Source: Mansonella perstans (lineage: Eukaryota; Nematoda; Chromadorea; Rhabditida; Onchocercidae). From it: 64,000 nt of DNA. This document shows positions 53,639-64,000 of the stretch, piece by piece. Position numbers and translations under genes: made by a program. The stretch lies in NCBI GenBank assembly GCA_037074765.1, contig JBAMDO010000040.1, positions 310,001-374,000 on the forward strand, read 5' to 3'. Numbering within the stretch: the first letter of the stretch is position 1; every line of letters begins with the position of its first letter. A model generated the notes under the pieces. It did not search any database and was not told the DNA's origin. It was given only the letters and a program-made list of their open reading frames with translations.

Positions 53639-55915
53639 AGTCTGGCAAAAGTGCTTCTATGATAAATGAAGATAAGTGGGTGTTTCTGCGAAGCAATCAG
53701 AACAAAATGTGAAGTTTAGATCTCTTAGATTTTCAGGATTATTTGCTGAACTCTTCTGTTGTTATTACATACACTGTCTGACTGATCTTTCCAGTCTTTC
53801 ATTAATTACCTCATTCTAAGCATTACTGATACATTCATTCGTTCATTCATTCATTCATCGTTTCATTCTATCAATGATCCATTTTATTTCGCCATGCTAA
53901 CATTCTCAAAAATACATTTTCTTCAGTATTGGTGACAGATTTCAATTTTAGAGCTTTAAAATGAAATATTAAAATCTGATTGTGAATTAGGCTTAAGGGA
54001 AAGAGAAGGCGGGAGGAGAAAGAAAATATGAATAAATGCATTAAATTTCGAATAAATGCTCAGAATCGCAAATAAATTTCCTGTACCATGTGATTATTTG
54101 CAGTCGGCTTCCGTTGGAAAAGATTGTTGTTAAATTAAAAGCATTTCATGCATGGCAATGCATGAAATGCTTTTAATTTTTTTTTTTTTGTAAATTAAGA
54201 AGTGTCAAATATGTCGTTATTGAGCCAAGATGACAATCCGTTTGTATAAATCAATTAATAACAAAATTAAATTTATATATGAAAAAACTGTACCTTTAAC
54301 AGATACAGAATAATTCAGTGCTATTTTTTTATTTAGGATAAATACTTGCTTCATTCTTAGTTGCGAATAGTGCTTAAATATCTAAATTTATATTCCAAAT
54401 TATTATTGGTGAAATTGAGAAAACAAATTTATTAGCAGAACAAAACTGAAATCTAATTGCTGAAGTGATTAAGTATAATGCCTGAATAGCCCTGCCAGTC
54501 GGGATTTCTGCAATGTCCATTACTGCTATTCATGCATGCTTATCCTACTGCGCATTGAATTATTGAGCAATTATAAAATTGTCAAACATTTTTTTTAACA
54601 GTTGACATGGTCTAATGGAACATATGTATGATCCGATGTTTTAGCTTTCTTGTATTACTTTAGTGTCTGAACTAGCTTGTTAAAAGATGTTGCTCGGTCC
54701 TGTTTATTTCTTCTTGTGGTGCTTTCAGCAATTCAATCGGTTGGATACTGTAATATATTTCTTCGTTTTTTTTTTTTTTTTTTTTTTGATGTATATCGTT
54801 CTTTTCCGTTTTCGATCATATTCGTTAAAACTTTTATTATTACGTCCGAGTTTTTATTTGCATCCTGAAATAACGGAAAATACAATTTGGAATTTACCAT
54901 GTCTTCAAAATTACAAAATGGTGATTCTTCAATAAATGAAATATAGGAGTTATGAATACAGTTTAAAGCATTTATGCGCATTAATGTTCCTGTCCAAGTA
55001 TACCGTTTTAAGAATACTCGTAACAGTAAAATTACCAATCACTTATTATGGAAATATTCAGTTACAAAACACCCGGAAAGGCTAAAAGAAGCATAGGTTT
55101 GGAAGTGGCAATATAGCGTCATTAGAAGTCTCAATAGGACTTAGACGAATAATATATAGCGGGGAAATTCTTGGAAAGATTGGATTTAGGTACACGAAGA
55201 TGTGCGCAAAATGAAATACGCTTCCAAATCTAATAAACAACAATAATATTTACAAAAGCTAAGCTAAAAGTAAATAAATTATTGCAATCAATATATACAC
55301 CGTTGAAATACCGTATCCAGGAATGACACATTAATATCATTGATGGAGACATTTCTAGGAATAGTTGAAAATTTGAAAAAACAATGACGATGCATCCTAA
55401 TACCGTCAACCGTTCAAATTATCACATTTTTCCTGGCAAAAACCTGGAAGACGAAAATATATGTAGTTTTTTGATCCAGACCATGATTTTTGGGATTACT
55501 GTAGCTACTAATCGAGGCTATCATTTCCTAGTTGTTAAGCGATAGGCTAGCATTGATCATCCTATACTAGCTAGCATGTTCTGTTTAACCTCATATCATT
55601 CTGCAATTCTGGCATTTTTAAAAATGGTGCTAAATTTCATATATATGTATTTATATATATATGTATATATGATAAATGATAGAGCCTTACCATCCATCAT
55701 CCTATAGTCGGATGGATGAAGTAAGCGAAATTAACCACCAGTGTTGCTTATACTTCTAAATGTTTGCTTTACAGCACTCTGAATAAGTTTACTAGCGAAT
55801 TCCTCATCCAGTCCGAAATATGTTTGTACTTTCAGATAGCGATCATGCAATGATAGCCTGTCATGATAACAATTAATGATTACCATTAATTATATAATAG
55901 TCTATGATCTTGAAC
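53639..55915. other. Intergenic between convergent TAB1-like and BPI-like genes
   Basis: Holds a short degenerate (ATTC)n tract at about 53825-53858, AATAAA words at 54031, 54051 and 54071 that could end the TAB1-like transcript, the hairpin at 54132-54179, and a T run at about 54770-54787. It also holds a TATATG-type tract at about 55640-55672 and a small inverted repeat (catccatc/gatggatg) near 55690-55720. No coding signal was seen. Confidence 0.5.
54132..54179. repeat. Perfect 22-bp inverted repeat with 4-nt loop
   Basis: Left arm 54132-54153 and right arm 54158-54179 are exact reverse complements around the loop ggca. A run of T residues follows directly (to about 54190). The structure lies downstream of the TAB1-like gene. 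Confidence 0.9.
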
Positions 55916-55921
55916 TTTATT
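55916..55921 (-). promoter_or_regulatory. Poly(A) signal AATAAA of the BPI-like gene
   Basis: AATAAA on the minus strand, about 70 nt after the stop codon. Confidence 0.6.
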
Positions 55922-55991
55922 TTCATCATCTGTTTCAATTCATTCGATGCCAAACATCTTGATATCATGAATATTTTCGCAAGGGAAATAT

Positions 55992-58900
55992 TTAAATTGT
56001 CATTGAATAATCACAAAAAACAAACTTGGGATTTTTCAAGACGACTCCTCTCATAGTAGGCATAATAATGCCCACTTGCAAGATATCAGTAAGTAGTTGC
56101 TCTAGAAATTCAGCACCAAAAAGACCGAGATCACCAAATGTTGCTTGGTTGACTTCATGAACACGAGATTCAAGCAGTTTGAAGTCTAAATTTTCGATCG
56201 AAACATTTCCGACGATTGTTGTTTGATTTAGCCATAAGTTAATGCTGGATGTCATCTTCGTATCAGCTCGTATGATCTGCAGTTGGATGGTTGAATATTA
56301 TGTGAATTCTTCTTTAGTCCTTACATTTTGAAATCCAATGAAATTTATTTGTGAAAATTTGGACTTAAAATCCACATATTGGCATCTTAATTTTTCTTTT
56401 CTAATCAAAATGTTATCCAACCAAGAAAATTGGCAATCTTTTATTTAAACCGTCAAGGTTATCGAACTACAGCTTACCATTCGTTTGATTTGTGTCGAAT
56501 TTTGAGGTCTAACAAACATATTCATGCTACCATAAAGTCGAAATCGTGCTTGCTTTTCCACAAAAACAAATACCGGTGACTAGAAAAAAGCTGATTATTT
56601 CCGAAGAAATCTATTAATCAACATTACCTTGACACCTATTTTACCAGTAAGTAAATTACTTCAACGAAAAATCCTGGTAGCAATAAAACCATACGTCGAG
56701 TAAAACTCTCACTTTGAGCAGCAAGAAGATAAATCAAACTGAATTTCAAATCAACGTAAAAAATAGGTCAAAAAAAAATTAATTAAAAACGGCTAAATAA
56801 TTCACCTTTCTTGTCGAAAAATGAATCTCAACTTCACGATCGGGGAATTGATTGGAGAGTTCACCAAGATATTCACCAATGCAATACCCACTCTCACAAG
56901 TGGTTAGTAAGGCGGTTTTAAGTTGCGGACTCGATTCAGGACCAACAACAAAATCCATATAGTTCTGCTCATATGCGTGAAACAGCAATGAATTGACTAC
57001 ATAATCTGTTGCAATAAATTCAGCCATATGAAGACCTGGAAAGAAAAATTTTTCTCTTAGATATTCATTCAGTTTTACCCACTTATGCAAAATGGTGAAT
57101 TGAAATGAACGTTTCCTTCGTTCTTTTTTTTCATAAAAGTTTAATAAAAATGGTTTACCCCATGCTTTGTGTCTTGTGTTGTGTCGTTATGCTGTTGTGT
57201 CTCGATTTACTTATTTGTTACTATAAGGTGTTGCTAACCTTAAGGGCCAAATTGTTTGGAAAGATGTTGCTAATCTATGGAAATATAAAGTTAAAATGGG
57301 TTTGGTAAAAATTTGGAAAACTGGTTTGGGTTAGAACCGCAAATAATTGTGGATTATTCGTCATAGTAAAGTTCCGATCACATTATTTGTAACAGATTAC
57401 ATTCATGGATCCACTTCAAAGATCTTACAACATTATGCATAGTGAAATCCAATCATTTTATCAAGCGTACACAAAATATTAAAATTGCTGTAATATTTAG
57501 CGCAATATGTTTTCCGCTATAGACACAACTGCATGTCGAACGTGACCGAGGATTGGCTCTCATATAAAATTTGCAGTGATTGCGAATTTAGCTGCATAAC
57601 TAATTTAATTTCTGGCAAAAATTTGATAAAAACTTGATATGTGCTACGGAACATTTACTTAACCTACCATCTGGTGAAGCAATGTAGATATTCGGAGGAT
57701 AGAAGGGAGTTCCGCCGTAACCATTCCTGAAAAACGCAAAATATTTTATCATTTTTAAAATAAATGGTAAAAAAGCTCAAAAATTACTTCAAAACGACAT
57801 TAAATAAATTATTTCATGTGTTACCAATACCATTTCCGTCTAATGACATCTTTTAAAGCTTATCTTAATAGATAAGCTGCTTTTTTTCCTGGTTATCAAT
57901 CTACTTTTTATAGAGATAAAAAAAAAACTACAGAGAAGAACCTACAAGAAGCTTTTTCATCACATTTAACGGAAATGAAATGGCTAAAGGTTCAGCGAAC
58001 CTAGCTGATGCAATACCCGCTGGACTATCCAACATATGCACGATCTGGCAATGAAATTTACTTAGTTAACTGACTTTTTGAAAACGACTCAAGAAATAAA
58101 TGTCCAATAAAGCGTTTACTACTTGAAAAAATTTACATGTTCCTTTTCAAACCATTTTCTTTGAATTAAAAAAAAAATTTCTTACTAACCAAGAAATTTC
58201 ACCCCGTGATAATATCTCAATAGCTCCATGTGCGATGAGTGGGTCACGGATGAGCCGATAATCCAAGACAAGACTTTTCTGACGTAAATGATTAACGATG
58301 TTTAATAAACTGCTATTTTTAGCGCCAATTTCGCCAAACCTGCTAAGCGGTTTTCTCGCTGGTAAATTAAAAGAAATCCCAAGTATATCGACAGAATTTT
58401 CATTGATAGGTACCTAAATTGTCTTTTTGCTCAAAAATCAAGCTTTTAATTTTGAGAAAAGTTCAACATCGACACTCAGAATAAAATTTTTTCAGAGTAA
58501 TGAATGAAAAGGTTGTAAGATGAAATATCATGCTAACGCTATTCCTATAAATGCCATACTAGTTCGGGAAAAAGAGAGCATGATATAAAAGGTTATCTGA
58601 TGATTTGTTGTGTTTATTCACTTCATAATTAGCTAACTGAAATGAGAAAATTACCTGAAGAGGCATTGTTGCTAATATGTAATTCATATCTTTATTAATC
58701 ATGTTCTTTATCATTTGGCATATACGATCCTCCACAATTGGTTTGAAGTGAGCAATTATAAAAGCTGAAATGTAATTAATCTATTATCAGATTGAAAAAA
58801 CAAAAATGCGAAATAGGTAAGAAAAAAATAGCCTCTTTAAATGCTTTTGACAGATGTGAACTTTTGCTCTTTATACCTTTAAAAGTGTTAATGAAGAAAT

Positions 58901-60395
58901 CTGTGATAACACCAGTATTCCGCACATTTAAATCAACGTAGCCGACATCGGCGCTGCAATACGTAGATTGTACCATTGGAGCACCAGCTCTCGTTCTACA
59001 AATTTGTAAAATTAAAAATTGAAATTTCAGAACAATATTAGTTTACAGTTTGACAATATATCCAAAACGGCGATCTTATTCGCTTGTCAAATGTAAAATA
59101 AGCCAAGATAAACGAACCTCGCTAATCTAACAGCCATTGTTAAACTAACATGACCAAATAAAGTTTCAAATTTTCCACGAATTGGTACTGCTGTAATTAG
59201 CAATGGTCCAGTAAATACTGCTTCGAATCCGCCTCCTGCTCTAAATATCATATTTCAAAGTAATGGTGCAGAGTGTGGGAATCAATCTATTTGTAATCAT
59301 CTATTATTATTTAATAATTGAGAACAAAATAAATTACATTCATTCTGTTTCAGACCTAATATGCATTTTAGCCATTGACCATGTAAACATATCTGGGGGT
59401 GATAATTCCAGGCTGTATTTCGTTGGTGACCAATATTTTGTAACATATGCATCATATATTGAAACCTGAAATGAGCAAATAAGGGTATTCATCATTCTTG
59501 AAAACTTAACGAGTATTTCCCAAAAAAACTCTACGGCAGTTATCAAATAGTTGGACCACTCAATGCAATCTATTTTTCTGTAATGATAGATCAGTGTGAC
59601 TCTAAAAAAAAAAATTCTTCAGAAATTGATCCATTTTCAATTTATCTGCAAAGTCAAAATATCGATCGTTTAATGAAAGTCTACATTTTGCTAGAGGTGA
59701 CACATATCAACTGATGAGGGAATTGTAATTTATTGCGCACTTCAGCGAATTGGGGAAATCTTATTTTCTTCTATCCACCTATCCATTTTGAAAAGTGATG
59801 GCAGCGGACAAAATAGGGGCCATTTTAAAAAAGGTCATTGAGCTAAAGTCACTAAAGTCAGATTAACGACTGACCAGTACAGGCTAATTTTCTACTGTTA
59901 TAAAAAGTATGGATCGATGGATAGATAATGTTTACCTGACCAGCTTCAATAACTTCTGTGATGGTTGGTAACTGAATTCGCAATATTTCATCATTTACAA
60001 CTTTCATGCCTATTTCACGTAAGTATGCGAGGCCAGAAGGCATTAATCTCATGTAAATACCAGGATTGTGCACATTCGTATTTGTCTGAAGCAAGAATTT
60101 TAAATTAAAAGGGATTTAAATATCTCAAAAATCTGTCAGAGCTTATATCTTAACTTTAATGGGTTTGGAAATTGTTTTTATCATAATGATAAAAAATCAC
60201 TAATGAATGCTTGTCATTCTATTAAAAAATAAATTTGAATATTTAAAATTTAAAAAAAAAAACTGTTTCAGGAAAGGAGAGCAAAGGATGTGTAAAGTAT
60301 TGAAATATTACCAGTAACAACTTTGATACATTATCATTCCCAGATACATGTGTATCCAGAATTATAAAAAGTACGGCAATAATCGTAAAATACAT
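55992..60395 (-). CDS. Secreted BPI/LBP/CETP-family lipid-binding protein
   Basis: Twelve exons, 5' to 3': 60395-60312, 60085-59936, 59465-59356, 59240-59118, 58995-58877, 58764-58655, 58413-58186, 58044-58001, 57726-57668, 57035-56806, 56579-56478, 56276-55992 (547 aa). Residues 1-19 are a signal peptide (MYFTIIAVLFIILDTHVSG). The N-terminal barrel opens with NPGIYMRLMPSGLAYLREIG, the classic family start. It contains C169 and C211, spaced like the conserved disulphide of BPI. The second barrel includes NGYGGTPFYPP and SPDGLHMAEF, and ends with GNVSIENLDFKLLESRV and MRGVVLKNPKFVF. Family members form a boomerang of two lipid-binding barrels and carry phospholipid, lipopolysaccharide or sterol esters outside the cell. 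The ligand here is unknown. Exon 8 is only 44 nt; its donor was chosen because it alone restores the NGYGG frame. Exon joins are all in phase. Transcription converges on the TAB1-like gene. Confidence 0.92.
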
Positions 60396-60407
60396 CACCA
60401 CATTCCT
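60393..60407 (-). promoter_or_regulatory. Trans-splice acceptor and two-codon uORF at the BPI-like start
   Basis: On the minus strand atttcag ends at 60406. Two bases later comes ATG TGG TGA (60403-60395), whose stop overlaps the main ATG (60395-60393) as TGATG. The acceptor is read as a spliced-leader site because no coding exon precedes it. Confidence 0.55.
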
Positions 60408-61068
60408 GAAATCGATGGATTGTCTGCAATAAAGGGATATATGATTGAGGAAGCACTGCGAAAAAAAGAAAAATTGTTCAGCACGGAAGATGCAACAGGT
60501 ATTACGAGTAACTGATGAAGAAAGCGCAACAAAAAAGAATGCTATCCGGTGAAATTACTGAAAATATTCGGCAAATAATCTTTGAAAACAAGTTTTATAT
60601 AATAAAATAACAGAAATTATAATTGATGGTATTGTTGACGAATGTATAATTGCTGGAAGATGAAAGCACTTCTGCTGTTAGAAAAAGGCATAACAAAATA
60701 TCATCACCACAAAGCAACATCAGTAGAACCATTATAAAAGCTGTTTAAGGCAGTTGTGACATTATGTCAGGTTGATTGTTCAGTGTGAACATATATCAAC
60801 GTCAAGGTTTTCTCTCTTCCAGTCAGCGGATTTTATCTCATCTTGTTCGATTCAATTCCATTCCATTTTATTCCTTGTGATAAGTGGTGGATAGATGATT
60901 GTATGGATGGATGAATGGTTGAACAGGCACAAACACATTGTACAACGCACAAATTATTGCTGTTGTGTGTATCCGTGCGAACAGGTTGTAGATAAGTACA
61001 TCGTTATCCGGCTGGCTGTTTCTTATGCATTAGTCATAATATTCATTTCAAGTTTGATCATCCAATGT

Positions 61069-61101
<33 letters not shown>

Positions 61102-64000
61102 GTAAGAGAAGTTTTCATACAGCACTAATCGACAATTATAATGAGCGGATACGCCATTGTGTATTAAAACTAATTCGATGATAGATAATGTGACAATTAT
61201 TCAGATATTTCTTTTTTTAGCATGTTACGATAAACTTGACAATACACCAGATTAACTGACCAGAGAATCTTAATAAGTTCTAAACCAAATACAGTCTTTT
61301 TTGACATTAGCAATAATTTGCATTTAATAATGACATATTTGAGATATGCACTTAGAATTTCAGAGACAATGTTTTATCTTTTCAAATGAAAGAATTTATT
61401 GCAATGACCTTGCAAACGATTTAGTTTATATCAGCGCCCTCTTAATTTTCTCCTAATATAGCGTTACAGTCATAGCATGATTAATCTATTACTAACGAAA
61501 GCCTAATCAACAGATGGGTTAAATTATAATTGTTTAGATACTCTGCCACTATGTCGCAGTGTCATCAACGAGTTTTGCATTGAATTACTGTTGATAGGTT
61601 CTTTTCATAAGCCATTTTAAACTTCCATTATCTATTTTAATCTTTTCATTTTTATCATGTTGAATGTTTCATTTCAATGAAAAACAAGCTTATGAAGCAT
61701 GAAGCCATCAACTTTAATTCAATTTTATCACTGTCAGTGTTCTCACCATTTATTCATGGTTTTCGTTTCAGTAATTACTGTTTATCATCTTTGATAAGAA
61801 AACGCAGATCGTCACTGGTTGTACTCAATGGAAGATGCTAGAATTATTCAAAATCCTATCCCTCATGGAAAATGGAATCGATAATCGGATGGTTAAAACT
61901 TGCCATATTTAAGACGATCTGAAATACGATCGGTAAATTTTAGATCAAGGAATTAAAGTCAAAAATAAGAAGTAGATTTTTTGTAATATTTCATGAATTA
62001 ACCGAAGCCAAATATAAGAGGGTAAAAGTATCACAAGACAACATATCATCGCTCTATTCGCTGCTAGGCGAAATTGCTGTTGCTGCTGCTGTTTGGCTGT
62101 TACCATTACTGATGAAACTTAATGGAAAAATCCGTTAATTACACCTAGCAAGAGTACATGGTGAAAATTTCATAAAATTAATTATACTTTGAAGTATATT
62201 ATGTTATAATCAAATAATTTTATCCGCAGTGTTTTCAAACCGATTCATGTGTTTTAAATATATCTGATCCCATAATTTACTGTTAAACTTCTTTTTGTTG
62301 GATTCCATGCTTGTTACGAGATGTAGAAAGAATTAGACAGTTGTCCGTTAACATACGCATCAAAATATACAATTTTTCAATAAACAAGAATAGAATGTAG
62401 TTGATTACAATTTCTAGAAGCTGCTGATCTTTACAGAAAAGTCTTTGTGATTTAGAATTAGCTTTTCTGCTCGTCATTCTACTTATTTCATTGATTCACC
62501 ATTTTTTGCTACTACTAATTATCCATTTCAATTTTTCTCCAAAACGTATTTCGGATTAAGATCGATTTTTTTCGATGGTAAAGTATTACGGTTGAGAAAA
62601 GGTTTGAAAAAAAAAGTTGAAAGACAATGACTGTCTCTGAATCTTCAAAATTGAATCAACAATATTTATTTCATCGCAGAACATTGATGATTGATTTAGT
62701 TGAGCACCAAGAAAAAATTGATGTAAAAGATGAAATTGTGCTGATAAACAAAACACATCAACTTTTTATGATCTGTTTGCTGGATCTGAAATTTTCTTAA
62801 CTTCAATGATGTCTTTTGATATTTCCAGAGAATTTTGTTCCAAAAATGGTCCAAAATAAAGTTTTACTTGAGAAGTTTAAATCTTGAAAAGCACTTCAAA
62901 AAAAAAATTGTCGTAATTTTATTGAACCTTATGATTTAATCTAATTTAACTGCATAAAAATAATTGTTAAGATTCATTATTTTTTTTAAGGAAAACTTAG
63001 CTTAAAAAGATTGGAATAAAATATCCAAAATCACCACTGATAGATTTTTTGATATTTTAGCAGATAAAGATTTCAAAAAGCAAAATCTAACTAGTAAAAA
63101 AATTACTTATGAAACTATAACAAAAAATTGCTTAGAGAGCTGTAACAACAATTTATCGATAACATCAGATAACATGGCACATTGGTATAAATAATCATTT
63201 GTTCTTCAAATCAATTAATTTCTCATGATAGCACAACATCATTAAACACTTTCTTCATTCCCCCGCACAGTTTCACTTTTTTGAATCTATTTCACGTATC
63301 CATTAAGATTTTGCTTCTGGTTATCAGGTGCTTAAAACAACGCACTAACACGTTACATTTACAAAAAAGTTTACGTTCATCTTTTGGAATATATTGATAG
63401 TACTAGAATATAGTTGATTCTTCAACTTTAAGGCTTGTTTTGCTTGTAATTTTGTATAAAACCCATATAAATTCTATGTAAAGAGAAAATTCTAGATGAA
63501 AGATTAGGAGAAATGAGAAAGAGATCATTTGCGCTTCGTAAGCATTACTGTGTTAATTAATAAACAGCGATATGAAGGAATTACGAAATACTCACAAAAT
63601 GATAATGTACAATAATGCAAAATAGCTCAAAAAATTTTTTAGTAGATGAAAGAAAAGGATTCATAAAAATTTAAAAACAGGAACATATGAAAGATGCCTC
63701 AAAAATCAGGATACTATGATAATTACAAAAAACAAATAGATCTTGCTTGTCAACCCATTAAAATATGGAGCTATTTTATCTTTTTAACTTAGTTATTTAG
63801 ACTTACTTCATTATTATCCGTATCACTTTCCGTCTGAACTTACTTGTTTAGTTTGAAATATTATCACGATACAGTATCACGTTTCGTCTAAATGAACATA
63901 ACAATTAACGCTTAATAATAAGTGATAGTTATTATAATAACGTGCTTTATGGCGAACAATAATCGATGAATAAAAACTACATTTTCAAAAGATAAGGAAT
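60408..64000. other. Upstream and intergenic sequence, no gene seen
   Basis: Includes the probable promoter of the BPI-like gene, a T run of about 30 nt at 61071-61100 and a short CTG-rich patch near 62075-62100. All other frames are short and densely stopped. Confidence 0.5.

Overview
The window looks like nuclear DNA of a clade III, probably filarial, nematode. It is strongly AT-rich and full of (AC)n, (TATG)n and poly(A/T) runs. Its genes carry many short introns with TTTYAG-type acceptors, and several starts sit directly behind an acceptor, as in spliced-leader trans-splicing. It also holds a nematode cuticle collagen and BEL/Pao retrotransposon remains. The organism is inferred from these traits; no marker sequence identifies the species. 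All exon models were built by hand from reading-frame continuity and splice signals.

Layout. 1-17.8 kb: mostly intergenic, with microsatellites, a 36-bp tandem repeat and a few orphan exon-like segments (7.1, 17.9 and 18.7 kb). 20.6-23.0 kb (+): nine-exon Smad that has an MH2 domain but no visible MH1 domain, resembling C. elegans DAF-14. 25.2-27.3 kb (-): three-exon cuticle collagen with a TATA box. 27.4-33.1 kb: intergenic, with a compound TG/TATG/TATATG microsatellite. 33.2-34.1 kb (+): decayed collagen relic. 34.9-40.5 kb (+): two BEL/Pao elements in tandem sharing a central LTR. The first has lost nearly all of pol; the second is riddled with stops and shows no 3' LTR. 42.5-46.3 kb (+): ten-exon IFT54/TRAF3IP1 (DYF-11) gene. 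48.6-53.6 kb (+): eight-exon TAB1/TAP-1-like PP2C-fold pseudophosphatase with an insertion of about 300 residues. 56.0-60.4 kb (-): twelve-exon secreted BPI/LBP/CETP-family lipid-binding protein with a two-codon upstream ORF touching its start. 60.4-64 kb: no gene seen.

The five intact genes do not form one pathway. The Smad and the TAB1-like protein both belong, by family, to TGF-beta-related signalling (Smad arm and TAK1 arm). The collagen is structural, IFT54 serves sensory cilia, and the BPI-like protein is an extracellular lipid binder. No operon is evident: same-strand neighbours lie more than 2 kb apart.
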